64,000 nucleotides of DNA from Minicystis rosea (GCA_001931535.1 CP016211.1:6771703-6835702), one strand, 5' to 3'. Counted from the first letter of the stretch, positions 52,707-62,173 are shown. Translations and numbers: made by a program. Notes: generated by a model from the sequence alone, not told the origin.

Positions 52707-54524
52707 ATGCGCGCCCACGTTGCTCTGGGATCGATCGCCATGTCGTGCCTGTTGCCCGCGTGCGGTGCGCCGCCGGCACCGCCGCCCGCGCCGCCGTCGG
52801 CCGAGATCGCGGTGCCGCCGCCGCCCGCGCCGCCGGCACCGCCCGCGCTCCTGATGGTGCCGCGCGCGGAAGCGTCGCCGCGAAGCACGCCGGCCCCCAA
52901 GGCGCCCACGTTGGCGAAGCTGCGATCCGAGGGGAAGCGGCACGCGATCGAGCGCACCGCGGAGGGCTTCGTGGTGGTGTCTCAGGAGCGGGGGGTGATC
53001 GGCTTCTTGAAGAGCCCGGTCGCCGGCGCGGAGATCCGCTGGGCAGGCTTCGTCGACGACGATGCCGTGCTCATCGCCACGCCGGATGCGATCCATCGCG
53101 CGGAGACCGTGGACGATGCGATCGCGGGGAAGGTCGCGGCGCTTGGAGCGCTCGATCCGACGGCCACGCGCATCGCCTCCGGAGGGCAGACGGTGGTCGC
53201 GGTCAATCCCGCGGAGGGTGGTGTGTTCCTGGTGTCGCGCGACAGCGGGAAGCACTTCGCGGCCGAGAAGCGACCGGGACTGGCGCGGATCAACGATCTC
53301 GCGGTGCGCGCGGACGGCTTCGTGGTCGTCGCGATCGAGACGGGGCCGATTCCGCAGGCGCGCGACGACAAGGGCGTGCGCTGCGAGACGTGGTTCGGGC
53401 GAGGCGCGCGCGCGTTTCAGAAGGGGCCGCCGGCGGACGCGCTGTACTCGCCGGCGTTCCATCACAGCGGCGACACCATCTCCATGCTGTCGCCGAAGCC
53501 GAAGAAGATCGATCCCGCGAAGAAGGAGTCGGATCCGTGGCAGCGGACGTGGCTCGGGCTCGACGCGAAGGGCAAGTGGATCGAGACCGACTACGCCAAG
53601 AGCTGGCTGTGGTTCACGTGGACCGACGCGTACATCGAGGTGGGCGTGCCGGAGGATCGACCCGGCTATCCGAAGCCGGCCGCCAAGGATGATCTCGGTG
53701 GGCTCGGGATGATCGGCGGCGCGCTTGCTGGGGATTGTCGCGGCGCCGCGTGCCTCGCCCATCGCTCCTTCGCGAGCGGCCCTGCGCGGGTGCGCGTGTT
53801 CCACGATGGCGTGTGCGCGAAGGAGCACGTCATCCAACGCACCGAGACGATCAACTTCGTCGACGGTGCGCGGAAGTCCGAGAAGCACACGTATCCGGCT
53901 TGCGACGAGAACGCGCCCGCGCAGCGCGCGTCCACGCTCTTGCTCCACGGCGACGCGCCTCGGGTCGCGCGCTTGCCGCTCACCTGCGCCAAGGGGCGCG
54001 TCTTCGGGACCGAGCGCGACGCGTTCGTGCAATGCGCGCCGACGCACGCGCAACGCGCATCGATCCAGCGGGTGTCGGCGGATGGATCGCTCGTCGAGAT
54101 CGCGGCCGCGCCTCGGCCCGGCGAGGTCTCGCTTCGTGGGGTCGAGAGCGCCTCCGATGGGACGACCGTGGTGGTGGCCGACAAGGCGGCCTGGGTTTGC
54201 CGCCCGGAGCCTGCGGGATGCACGCCGGTGGAGCGGCCGGGCGTGCTGGCGGCGCGACCACTGCCCGGTGGGCGCGCGCTGCTCGCGGTGCGCGGCGCGG
54301 GCGATGACGAGCTGTGGCTCGATCTGTTCGGCGAGCCCGGTGCCGCGCCGGTGCGCGTCCCGGTGAGCGCGAACGTGCTGGAGATCGAGGTGACCGCCGA
54401 GGGTTACGTGCGGCTGTGGACGAGCGCGAAGCGGAAGTGGTTCACCGCGGATCCACAGGCCCGCGCGCGGGATGGCATCGTGTCGGCGCTGGCGCGCACC
54501 GATGGGCAGCTCGTGCCCGAGTAG
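52707..54524 (+). CDS. Large lipoprotein, possible beta-propeller
   Basis: 605 aa. Lipobox LLPAC (Cys19), a Pro/Ala-rich linker of ~60 residues, then a long beta-rich body with repeated strands of the form GFVVVSQERGVIGF, DAVLIATPDAIHR, TVVAVNPAEGGVFLVSRDSGKHF, TTVVVADKAAWVC and GYVRLWTSAKRKWF, spaced as in propeller blades with BNR-like SRDSGKHF. Function unknown; no catalytic signature. Monocistronic by context: divergent from the methyltransferase and convergent with malic enzyme. Confidence 0.78.
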   Translation: MRAHVALGSIAMSCLLPACGAPPAPPPAPPSAEIAVPPPPAPPAPPALLMVPRAEASPRSTPAPKAPTLAKLRSEGKRHAIERTAEGFVVVSQERGVIGFLKSPVAGAEIRWAGFVDDDAVLIATPDAIHRAETVDDAIAGKVAALGALDPTATRIASGGQTVVAVNPAEGGVFLVSRDSGKHFAAEKRPGLARINDLAVRADGFVVVAIETGPIPQARDDKGVRCETWFGRGARAFQKGPPADALYSPAFHHSGDTISMLSPKPKKIDPAKKESDPWQRTWLGLDAKGKWIETDYAKSWLWFTWTDAYIEVGVPEDRPGYPKPAAKDDLGGLGMIGGALAGDCRGAACLAHRSFASGPARVRVFHDGVCAKEHVIQRTETINFVDGARKSEKHTYPACDENAPAQRASTLLLHGDAPRVARLPLTCAKGRVFGTERDAFVQCAPTHAQRASIQRVSADGSLVEIAAAPRPGEVSLRGVESASDGTTVVVADKAAWVCRPEPAGCTPVERPGVLAARPLPGGRALLAVRGAGDDELWLDLFGEPGAAPVRVPVSANVLEIEVTAEGYVRLWTSAKRKWFTADPQARARDGIVSALARTDGQLVPE

Positions 54525-54563
54525 CGCGGCCGCGATCGTGGTCGAGGCCGCGCGGCGCGAGGA

Positions 54564-56243
54564 TCAACCCGCGTGGTAGGGGACGTAGGCGGGCCACCAC
54601 ATGGCGTGGTCGACCTCGCGCGCGATGGCGTCGCGATCGGCCTCTTCGCCGCGCGCACGGGCGACGATCTCGATGGCGATGGCGCGCGACACGCTGCGCA
54701 GCGCGCTGGCGCGCGGGTAGAGCGCGCCCACCTCGAGGCGGTCCTCCGCGACGACCTCGGCCAGCGTCTGCGCCGCCGTGAGGAACATCTCGTCGGTGAC
54801 GCGCCGCGCGCCCGAGAGGATGGCGCCGAGCCCCACGCCCGGGAACACGAAGACGTTGTTGGCCTGCCCGAAGACATGGCGCTTGCCGTCGTGCTCGAAG
54901 GGATCGAAGGGGCTGCCCGTGGCGACGAGCGCGCGGCCTTCGGTCCAGGTGATCACGTCGGAGGGGATGGCCTCGGAGCTCGAGGTCGGGTTGGAGAGCG
55001 GGAAGATGAGCGGGCGCGCCACGTGGCGGGCCATCTCCCGGATCGAGGCCTCGGAGAAGGCGCGCGGCGTGCCGGCGGTGCCGATGAGGATGGTGGGCTT
55101 CACGCGGGCAATGACCTCGGTGAGGCCGTAGCTCATCCCCGCCTCGAAGCCGTAGCGCGCCATCGCATCGGGGCCGATCGCCGCCTCGCGCTTCTCTTCT
55201 TCGAGGCCGGCACGCCCTTCGTGCACGAGCCCGCGCGAGTCGAGCGTGACGGCGGCGGCGCGCAGCTCGTCGTCGGACGCGCCCTCGAGGCGCATCTGCG
55301 CGCGCACGAGGCGCGCGATGCCGGTGCCCGCCGCGCCCGCGCCGAGGAACACGAGCCGCTGCCCGCGGAGCTTTTGCCCGAGCAAGCGCATGCCCGTGAG
55401 GATGCCCGCGACCACCACGCCCGCCGTGCCCTGCACATCGTCGTTGAAGCTCGGGAGACGATCACGGTAGCGATCGAGCAAACGGAGGGCGTTGTGCTGC
55501 TTGAAGTCCTCCCACTGGAGCAGCGCGTGCGGGAAGACCTCGGTCACCGCCTGCACGAAGCGCTCGACCAGCGCGTCGTAGGCGGCCCCGCGCAGGCGCG
55601 GCTTGCGGTAGCCGATGTAGAACGGGTCCTCGAGCAGCTCCTTGCGATCGGTGCCGACGTCGAGCGAGATGGGCAGCGTGAGCGAGGGGTGGATGCCCGC
55701 GCCCGCCGTGTAGAGCGAGAGCTTGCCGATGGGGATGCCCATGCCGCCCGCGCCTTGATCGCCGAGGCCGAGGATGCGCTCGTTGTCGGTGACCACGATG
55801 AGGCGCACGTCGCGCCCGACGTTGCGGAGGATCTCCGGGATGCGATCCGCGTCGTCCGGCGTGATCCAGATGCCGCGGGGGCGACGGAGGATGTGGCTGT
55901 ACTCCTGGCACGCTCGCCCCACCGTCGGCGTGTAGACGATGGGCATGAGCTCCTCGATGTGCTCGACGAGCACGCGATAGAAGAGCGTCTCGTTGCGATC
56001 CTGGAGGCCGGCGAGGCCGATGAACTTCTCCAGATCGTCGGTCTTGCGGTGGAGCTGCGCGAGCTCGACCTTGACCTGCTCCTCGATCGTGGCGACACGC
56101 GCGGGCAGCAGGCCGCGAAGTCCGAGCTGATCGCGCTCCTCTTCCGTGAAGGCGATGCCCTTGTTGAGGAGCGGCCGCGCCATGAGGGCGGCACCACGAT
56201 GGGGAATCGCGAGGGACTGCTCGGGGCGGAGGCGCGGGTCCAT
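54564..56243 (-). CDS. maeA: NAD-dependent malic enzyme
   Basis: 559 aa, the usual size of the large-subunit bacterial/eukaryotic-type enzyme. Converts L-malate to pyruvate and CO2 with NAD(P) and a divalent metal. Motifs: MPIVYTPTVGRACQEYSHI (catalytic Tyr), RPRGIWI, GLGDQGAGGMGIPIGKL, LLQWEDFKQHNALRLL, PSFNDDVQGTAGVVVAGIL (metal Asp residues), VFLGAGAAGTGIARL (dinucleotide fold), ILIGTAGTPRAFSE and FPLSNPTSSSEA. NAD rather than NADP preference is inferred from overall similarity to MaeA. ATG 56243 gives the family N-terminus (LLNKGIAFTEEERDQLGLRGLLP). Confidence 0.94.
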   Translation of the reverse strand: MDPRLRPEQSLAIPHRGAALMARPLLNKGIAFTEEERDQLGLRGLLPARVATIEEQVKVELAQLHRKTDDLEKFIGLAGLQDRNETLFYRVLVEHIEELMPIVYTPTVGRACQEYSHILRRPRGIWITPDDADRIPEILRNVGRDVRLIVVTDNERILGLGDQGAGGMGIPIGKLSLYTAGAGIHPSLTLPISLDVGTDRKELLEDPFYIGYRKPRLRGAAYDALVERFVQAVTEVFPHALLQWEDFKQHNALRLLDRYRDRLPSFNDDVQGTAGVVVAGILTGMRLLGQKLRGQRLVFLGAGAAGTGIARLVRAQMRLEGASDDELRAAAVTLDSRGLVHEGRAGLEEEKREAAIGPDAMARYGFEAGMSYGLTEVIARVKPTILIGTAGTPRAFSEASIREMARHVARPLIFPLSNPTSSSEAIPSDVITWTEGRALVATGSPFDPFEHDGKRHVFGQANNVFVFPGVGLGAILSGARRVTDEMFLTAAQTLAEVVAEDRLEVGALYPRASALRSVSRAIAIEIVARARGEEADRDAIAREVDHAMWWPAYVPYHAG

Positions 56244-56692
56244 GGCGACGCCCTACGCCCGACGCGGCACGAAGCCAAGGCCACTGTACCGGTGTGCCCG
56301 CCCGAATGACGGCGGATGCCAAGATCTCGGGCCACGATGACGTCCCGCGTCAGTGACAACGCGAGCAGATCGACGGAGGTTCCCTACGTACATCAGGATC
56401 TCTGACAAGAACCTGACCGAACGCTCATTTTGCGCGCTTGCAGGCGCGCGCAGAGGGCGCTACCGTGCCCTCGCTCACGACGTCACTGGCCCTCGACACG
56501 ACGCTTCCGCCTGCTCGCTTCGGCCTCTCGGCCTCCGCGCTCGGGCATCACGGCTCGCTCGTAAGACTGGAAGACGCCCCGTGTGTCCGCGCGGCTGCTC
56601 CGCGCGGCAGATCCTCAGCCGAGCCTCGGCTTCATCGGTTGAACGATCACAGGCGCTCTCAGCGCCCAAGGAAGCCGGGAAGACAACGTGTC
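56244..56692 (+). promoter_or_regulatory. Divergent control region and long leader of the RRM gene
   Basis: About 450 bp. A possible sigma70-like promoter for the RRM gene is TTGCAG (56438-56443), 17-bp spacer, TACCGT (56461-56466); this is weak and would give a leader of about 220 nt. The leader contains the stem ggcgct/agcgcc (56652-56666) 26 bp before the start codon. Long structured leaders are usual for cold-inducible RNA-binding proteins, so post-transcriptional control is plausible but unproven. No coding region is supported here. Confidence 0.35.
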
Positions 56693-57079
56693 ATGGGTAA
56701 TCGTCTCTACGTCGGCAATCTCTCCTTCAGCACCACCGCGGCGACCGTTCAGGCTGCCTTCTCGGAGGTCGGCGAGGTTCGTGAGGTCTCCATGCCCACG
56801 GATCGGGAGACCGGGCAACCGCGCGGCTTCGCGTTCGTGACCATGGGCTCCGATCAGCTCGCCAACGAGGCGATCTCGCGCATGAACGGCATGGTCCTCG
56901 AGGGCCGTCCCCTCCGCGTGAACGAGGCCCAGGAGCGTCCGCAGCGCGGCGGCTTCGGCGGCGGCGGTGGTGGTGGCGGCTACGGCGGCGGCGGCGGCGG
57001 TGGCGGCCGTGGCGGTGGCGGCGGTGGTCGCGGCGGTGGCCGTGACCGCGGTGGCCGCGGCGGTGGCGATCGCTGGTAG
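56693..57079 (+). CDS. Glycine-rich RRM RNA-binding protein
   Basis: 128 aa. One RRM at 1-80 with RNP2 (LYVGNLSF) and RNP1 (RGFAFVTM) intact, including the aromatic residues that stack on RNA; the linker DRETGQPRG is canonical. The C-terminal ~45 residues are nearly all Gly with Arg/Tyr/Asp, the RGG-like tail of bacterial cold-shock-type RRM proteins (Rbp family of cyanobacteria and myxobacteria). Binds single-stranded RNA as chaperone or regulator. Followed by a hairpin and a tandem pair of identical terminator-like hairpins. Confidence 0.93.
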   Translation: MGNRLYVGNLSFSTTAATVQAAFSEVGEVREVSMPTDRETGQPRGFAFVTMGSDQLANEAISRMNGMVLEGRPLRVNEAQERPQRGGFGGGGGGGGYGGGGGGGGRGGGGGGRGGGRDRGGRGGGDRW

Positions 57080-57091
57080 TCGCAGAACGTG

Positions 57092-57205
57092 AGGTGGCCA
57101 GCGTGAGCCGGCCACCTTACGTTGCGTGAAGAGCGCGGTAACCCCGCGCTCTTTGCGTTCCATCTCGAAGAGCGCGGTAACCCCGCGCTCTTTGCGTTCC
57201 ATCTC
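57092..57205. terminator. Hairpin plus tandem duplicate of a 39-bp hairpin unit
   Basis: First stem aggtggcc/ggccacct (57092-57117). Then two identical 39-bp units (57128-57166 and 57167-57205), each with stem aagagcgcgg/ccgcgctctt, loop taacc, then tgcgttccatctc. The symmetric stems could stop transcription from both the RRM gene (+) and the stator-like operon (-). Confidence 0.75.
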
Positions 57206-57279
57206 CCAAATCGAGGACGAACGCGCTTGCGCTTTTCGTCGATCGGTGCCTCGCCTCACGGCGAGGCAGCCGATGTCGG

Positions 57280-58047
57280 CTATCCGCCGGCCGCGCGCTT
57301 GCGTTTCGCGGGCTTCGCTTTGGGCTTGGGGGCCTCGGGCGTGAGGCGCGCTTCCATGCCGGCGAGATCGTCGATGGCCGCGACGACGGCGCGCACGTAC
57401 GCGGGCGATAGATCGGCCATGGCGGCGAGCGCCCGCGCGGCGAGCACCTGGCCGTTGTAGGGCCCCGCGGCGTCGGGCACGTTGTCGGCCGCGCGCGCCA
57501 CGGCGATGGTGGCGCGCACGCTCTCCGCCGACGCGGTGAGGAGGGCCGAGGAGACGGCGGATCCCAACGCCACCGCATGCCCATGCGCGTCGCGGGCCAC
57601 GCCGTCACCGGCGAGGCGCTCGAGATCGCGCGCCATCTCCTGCGGGAGCGCCGCGCCGCGGGCCCGCGCTTCGTCGCGCAGGCGGCCGACCCAAGGCAGC
57701 TCGACCCGATCGCGGCGCTTGCGGTGGTCGTGGCGCGCGCGCCGGATCTCGCTGCGCGCGCGCTGGATCTCGCCGCGCGCGAGCGCCTCGGCGATCGTGG
57801 GCGCGACGGGCACGCCGGCTTCGACCAGGGCCGAGAGATCGCGCGTCGCCGCCGTGCGCGCGGATTCGAGCGCGTGCTGCAGGCGATCGATTCGCTCGCG
57901 GGCGCGGGCGCGAATGCGTTCCCGCGCGCCGTCACGCTCCCCTTCGGCGCGCGAGAGCAACGCCAGCACGAGCCCGAACCCCGGCGGATCGAAGGCCTCC
58001 GCGCCGGCTTCGCGGAGCGACGCGAGCAGGATCTCCGGCTCGCTCAC
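57280..58047 (-). CDS. DUF2894-like protein, last gene of the stator-like operon
   Basis: 255 aa. Begins VSEPEILLASLREAGAEAFDPPGFGLVLALLSRAEGERDGARERI, matching my recollection of DUF2894 (a short helix stating a pair of alanines plus an F/L-x-L-x3-L-x-R-A pattern). Then comes a long Arg/Glu coiled-coil stretch, a helical middle, and a basic Pro/Lys tail (APKPKAKPAKRKRA) that may bind nucleic acid or membranes. Cytoplasmic. GTG 58047 overlaps the OmpA-gene stop as GTGA, so it is translationally coupled. DUF2894 genes are usually found at the end of DUF3348/DUF802/OmpA operons; function unknown. Confidence 0.8.
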   Translation of the reverse strand: MSEPEILLASLREAGAEAFDPPGFGLVLALLSRAEGERDGARERIRARARERIDRLQHALESARTAATRDLSALVEAGVPVAPTIAEALARGEIQRARSEIRRARHDHRKRRDRVELPWVGRLRDEARARGAALPQEMARDLERLAGDGVARDAHGHAVALGSAVSSALLTASAESVRATIAVARAADNVPDAAGPYNGQVLAARALAAMADLSPAYVRAVVAAIDDLAGMEARLTPEAPKPKAKPAKRKRAAGG

Positions 58048-58679
58048 GGCGACGATCTCCGGCGCGGGATGGGCGAGATCTCCACGCGCCGGTTGCGTGC
58101 GCGGTTGTCCGCCGTGTCGTTGGGCGCGACCGGATGGCTCGCGCCGAACCCCGCAGCGAACACGGCATCCCGCGGCACGCCGGCGGCGACCAAGGCGCGC
58201 GTGACGGTGAGCGCGCGCTGCGCCGACAGCTCCCAGTTGTCGCGATAGCCCTGCGGCGACGTAGTGATGGGCCGATCGTCGGTGAAGCCGCTGACCATGA
58301 TCAGCTCGTCGTGGCTGTCGAGGTAGGCCTTGAGCGGCGCGCCCAAACCGCCGAGGAGCGCGCCGCCCTCGGTCGCGAGCTCCGCGGAGTTGAGACCGAA
58401 GAGCACGCTCCCACGAATGCCGATGCGACCGTCGACCAACGTGATGCGGCCGTCGGCGAGCGGGCCGGCGAGCGCGCGCTCCAACGCTTCGAGGCGCGCG
58501 GCCTCGGCGGCGCGGCGAGCGCGCTCGACCTCGAGATCGTGCGTCAGATCGACTTGGAACGCGACCGACCACACGAAGAAAAGAACGAAGAGGCCGAAGA
58601 GGCAGGCCATGAGATCGCCGAAGGCCGGCCACACCGGCGCGCTCAGCGAGGACTCGTCTTCCGCTTCGAAGGCCGACAT
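58044..58679 (-). CDS. MotB/ZorB-like OmpA-domain protein
   Basis: 211 aa. Single membrane helix with an acidic residue at its start: PAFGDLMACLFGLFVLFFVW (Asp22), the arrangement of the proton-binding Asp of MotB and ZorB. An Arg/Glu/Ala coiled coil (about 48-72) leads to a C-terminal OmpA-like peptidoglycan-binding domain (GFTDDRP at 131-137, NWELSAQRALTVTRAL, FGASHPVAPN, NRARNRRVEI). Expected to form the peptidoglycan-anchored half of an ion-driven stator with the DUF802 membrane protein upstream. Its ATG overlaps the upstream stop (TGATG) and its stop overlaps the next start (GTGA). Confidence 0.9.
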   Translation of the reverse strand: MSAFEAEDESSLSAPVWPAFGDLMACLFGLFVLFFVWSVAFQVDLTHDLEVERARRAAEAARLEALERALAGPLADGRITLVDGRIGIRGSVLFGLNSAELATEGGALLGGLGAPLKAYLDSHDELIMVSGFTDDRPITTSPQGYRDNWELSAQRALTVTRALVAAGVPRDAVFAAGFGASHPVAPNDTADNRARNRRVEISPIPRRRSSP

Positions 58680-61600
58680 CAGGACGCCTTGCTCCGCAGC
58701 GCGCGCAGCTCGGTGAAGAGCTCGCGCTGGAACTGGAGGGAGTGATCGAAGACCTCGCGCGTCTGCGCGAGGTACGTGCCCAGGAGATCCGCGGCCTCGC
58801 CGCCTTCCTTGCGAGCGATGGCGTCTTCGATGGCGCCGAGGTTGTCGAGCCAGCGATCGCTGGCCTCGCGGTACCGATCGACCGAGGCCGTGAACATCTC
58901 GGCGACCGCCGACATCTCCGCGCTCCCGGCGCGCAGCAGATCGGAGGCGTCCTTCACCATGGTCGCGGTCGCGTCGATGCTCTCGCCGAGGCCGCGCGCG
59001 TGCGCCGAGAGCCGCTCGGCGAGGGCCTCCGCGCTCGCGCCGCGCTCCTTCTCGAGCCGCAGCTCGAAATCATGGAACCGGTCGGCCTGCGCGGCGACGA
59101 TCCGCTCGACGGCCTCGGCGAGCCGCGAGATGCGTTCCTCCGCACGCGCCTCACCCGAGGCCGAGCGCGCATCCGCGGCTGCCGCGAAGGCATCGAGCTT
59201 GGCCGAGCGCGCCTCGGCGTCCGCCGCGAGCCGGGCCGCCGTCTCGCCGAGCGCGGCGATGAGCGCGTCGATGCGCGCGTCGCGGGCCGCATCGGCGGCC
59301 GTTCGCGCCGCGAGCCGCTCGCCGGCGCCGTCCACGAGCTTCGCCGCCGTCTGCACCGACGACTCCGCCGCGCGCGCGGCGTGGGCCACCGGATCGGCGA
59401 GCTTGCCGCTCACGGCTTCGAGATGCGCCGCGAAGATGGTGGTGAGCTCCTCGGCACGCGACGCTGCATCCTTCGCGCGCGCCGCATGCTGCTCTTCGAA
59501 GCGCGCCGCCTCGTCGCGCATCGCGACCGAGAGCCGCTCGACCGCCGCCGCGAGCCGCGGCTCGGCCTCGGCGTCGATCCGGGCCACCGTCTGAGCGGCG
59601 CGCTCGACCTGCGTTGCAAAGGCCTCGCCCTGCTGCGCCGCCGCACCGGCAGCCGTCGCGAGGCTCGCTTTCATCTCGGCCACCGCGTCGCCGAACGCAC
59701 GCGCCCGCGCGGCCTCCGCGTCGCTCACCTGCCGCGAAGCCGCCGCGAGATCGGATCGCATCCGCGTCGCCGCCTCGTGGAGCGCACGCAGGCGCGCCGC
59801 ATCCGCCTCGCTCGACTGCGCCGCCGCGGCCGCGAGGTCCGAGCGAACCTGCACGATGGCATCGCCGAGGACCGCGAGCCGCGCCGCGTCCGCTTCGCTC
59901 GACTTCGCTGCCGCTGCCGCAAGGTCCGAGCGAAGCTCAGCGATCGCCGAGCCCATCGCCGCGAGCCGCGCCGCATCTGCCTCGCTCGACTTCGCCGCTG
60001 CCTTTGCGAGGTCGGCGCGGATCGCGTCCATCGCCGAGCCCATCGCCGCGAGCCGCGCCACATCCGCTTCGCTCGACTGCGCCGCCGCCGCTGCAAGGTC
60101 CGACCGAACCTGCGCGATGCCATCGCCGAGGATCGCGAGCCGCGCGGAGTCCGCCTCGCTCGACTTCGCCGCCGCTGCCGCGAGCTCGGCGCGGATCTCT
60201 GCGATCGCCGAGCCCATCGCCGCGAGCCGCGCCACATCCGCTTCGCTCGACTTCGCCGCCGCTGTCGCGAGGTCGGCGCGGATCTCCGCGATCGCCGAGC
60301 CCATCGCCGCGAGCCGCGCCGCATCCGCCTCGATCGACTTCGCCGCCGCTGCCGCGAGGTCGGCGCGGATCTCTGCGATCGCCGAGCCCATCGCCGCGAG
60401 CCGTGCCGCGTCCGCTTCGCCCGACTTCGCCGCCGCTGCCGCGAGCTCCGCCTGCACCTCGGCCACCGCGGCGGCGAGCGCCTTCGTGCGTGCTGCGTCC
60501 GCGTCCGCAGCGCGCTGCTGCGCGGACGTCGCGGAGGCCACCACGTCGGCGAGCGCGGCGCCCAGCGCCTTGGCGCGGGCTTCCTCCGCCTCGCCGAGAC
60601 GCCCCGTCGCCGTGGCCACGGACGCGACCACCTCGTCGAGCTTGATCGAAAGCGCAGAGGCGCGCGCTTCCTCGCGCGCGGCCAACGCCTCGGTCGAAGC
60701 GGCCAGCGCCGAGGCTGACGCCCCGAGGCGGGTCGACAGCTCGTCGACCCGCGCGCTCGCGGCGCGCGTGAACGTGGCCAGCGCCTCCTGTGCGGTGCGA
60801 TCGAGCGCCGTGGCGCGGGCATCGGCTGCGCGTGCGATGCCATCGAGCGAAGCCTCCACCGTCTCGCGCAGGGCGGCCGCGTGCGCGCGCTCGGCCTCGC
60901 GCAGCGCAGCCGAGGACGAGGCGATCCCCTCGGCCAACACCGCGTGTCGCGCCGCCGCGGACGCCGACAGCTCGGCCGTCGCCGTCTGGGCCAGCGCCTC
61001 GAGGCTCGCGAGGTGAGCCGCGTCGCGCGTACGCCGCTCGTCGGCGTCGCGATCGAGGCGCGCCGTCACGCCCGCGAGCGATGCGCTCGCCGCTTCACCC
61101 GCGCGGGCGACCGCGCCGTCGAGCAACGGCCCCGCCGCATTCGCCACCGCGTCCGCCGCGCGGGCGATGCCTCGATCCAAATCAGCGCGGATCTCCGCCG
61201 CCGTCGCGCGGATCGCGCCGGCGAGCTCGAGCCCGGCCCGGGCCTGCGCCGCGGCGGTCTCGGCCGCCGATTTCGTTTGAGCAGCAACAATCTCGTCCGA
61301 CGCCTTCATTTGCGCGAGCGCGAGATCGGCCCCCACCTTGGTCTGCGCCGCGAGCAGCTCGGCGCCGGCCTTCGCCTGCGCCGCCGCGAGATCCGCGCCG
61401 GCCTTCGTCTGCGCCGCCGCGAGGTCGTTGCCCAATTTGGTTTGAGCTCCAACGATGTCCTCGCTCAGGCGCGCGAGGAGCGCCGTCGCCTCGCGGAGCG
61501 CCGCAGCGGCCTCGGGCAGCGCTTCGCCCTGCCGGGCCAGCGCGGTCAGCGCCGCGAGCTGTCGGCCCGCCATCGTGAGCGGCGCGAGCGGGCCCGCGGT

Positions 61601-62173
61601 GTAGCGGGCCACCGCCTCGGCGAGCCGCGCCTCGGCGCGCCGCACGAAGACCGCACCGAGCCCGAGCATCGCCGACGCCGACACACCCGCCGCCGAGCAG
61701 CCGAACGCGCGCGAGAGGCCCGTCATCGGCGCGGCCAGCCCCGCGCGCAGGGCCGTGACGTCGCCGCTCGCGGAGAGCGCATCCCGCGCGCCGCGCAGCG
61801 TCTCGACGAGACCGAGGAAGGTCCCGAGCAGGCCGATCATCACCAGCATGCCGAGCAGGTACGGCGTGAATGCCGCCCCTGCGGCGGCGGCCGGCGCCCC
61901 GGCGATGCGCGCCGAGAGGACGGCGCGAAGCGGCGGGCTCGTGCGCTCGACGGCTTCGAGGCTCGCCGGCTCCGGGAGCGCGCGCACCTCGCCGAGGAGA
62001 CGCGCGGCGCGGCCGGCGCGCACCAGGTTCTCGATCACGCCGACCACGAGCCCGAGCGCGATGAGCAGCACCAGGCCGAGCGCCATCGGATCGATGCCGC
62101 GATAGAAAGCCGCCACGCGCGCGACGAGCGCGAGCGCGACGGCACCCGTGAAGAGGACGGCGAGGCGGGTCAT
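58679..62173 (-). CDS. DUF802-type MotA/ExbB-like membrane protein with giant coiled-coil tail
   Basis: 1,164 aa. Four membrane helices at about 3-23, 30-50, 102-124 and 152-177; the third and fourth carry the MotA/TolQ/ExbB signature (GMLVMIGLLGTFLGLVETL and GLSRAFGCSAAGVSASAMLGLG). The remaining ~985 residues are an Ala-rich cytoplasmic coiled coil: eight 11-residue repeats (about 241-320, AAQTKxGxDLA), then a less regular stretch, then about nine 29-residue repeats (about 555-845, SSEADAARLAAMGSAIAEIR plus ADLAAAAAK), then further helix ending QFQRELFTELRAL. ZorA of Zorya has the same plan. ATG 62173 overlaps the upstream stop (ATGA); downstream TGATG couples to the MotB-like gene. Confidence 0.85.
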   Translation of the reverse strand: MTRLAVLFTGAVALALVARVAAFYRGIDPMALGLVLLIALGLVVGVIENLVRAGRAARLLGEVRALPEPASLEAVERTSPPLRAVLSARIAGAPAAAAGAAFTPYLLGMLVMIGLLGTFLGLVETLRGARDALSASGDVTALRAGLAAPMTGLSRAFGCSAAGVSASAMLGLGAVFVRRAEARLAEAVARYTAGPLAPLTMAGRQLAALTALARQGEALPEAAAALREATALLARLSEDIVGAQTKLGNDLAAAQTKAGADLAAAQAKAGAELLAAQTKVGADLALAQMKASDEIVAAQTKSAAETAAAQARAGLELAGAIRATAAEIRADLDRGIARAADAVANAAGPLLDGAVARAGEAASASLAGVTARLDRDADERRTRDAAHLASLEALAQTATAELSASAAARHAVLAEGIASSSAALREAERAHAAALRETVEASLDGIARAADARATALDRTAQEALATFTRAASARVDELSTRLGASASALAASTEALAAREEARASALSIKLDEVVASVATATGRLGEAEEARAKALGAALADVVASATSAQQRAADADAARTKALAAAVAEVQAELAAAAAKSGEADAARLAAMGSAIAEIRADLAAAAAKSIEADAARLAAMGSAIAEIRADLATAAAKSSEADVARLAAMGSAIAEIRAELAAAAAKSSEADSARLAILGDGIAQVRSDLAAAAAQSSEADVARLAAMGSAMDAIRADLAKAAAKSSEADAARLAAMGSAIAELRSDLAAAAAKSSEADAARLAVLGDAIVQVRSDLAAAAAQSSEADAARLRALHEAATRMRSDLAAASRQVSDAEAARARAFGDAVAEMKASLATAAGAAAQQGEAFATQVERAAQTVARIDAEAEPRLAAAVERLSVAMRDEAARFEEQHAARAKDAASRAEELTTIFAAHLEAVSGKLADPVAHAARAAESSVQTAAKLVDGAGERLAARTAADAARDARIDALIAALGETAARLAADAEARSAKLDAFAAAADARSASGEARAEERISRLAEAVERIVAAQADRFHDFELRLEKERGASAEALAERLSAHARGLGESIDATATMVKDASDLLRAGSAEMSAVAEMFTASVDRYREASDRWLDNLGAIEDAIARKEGGEAADLLGTYLAQTREVFDHSLQFQRELFTELRALRSKAS
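59639..60511 (-). repeat. 87-bp in-frame repeats encoding 29-residue coiled-coil units
   Basis: About nine to ten copies with a clear 87-bp period, the central five highly similar (unit gcgagccgcgccgcatccgc and so on). They encode SSEADAARLAAMGSAIAEIR plus nine more residues; period 29 is not a multiple of 7, so the coiled coil is non-canonical. Confidence 0.85.
61214..61453 (-). repeat. 33-bp in-frame repeats encoding hendecads
   Basis: About seven to eight copies of an 11-residue unit (AAQTKAGADLA type). Two of them use unusual AT-rich codons (GCT CAA ACG/ACC AAA) and so recreate the near-palindromic 20-mer seen at 15741-15853. Confidence 0.8.
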
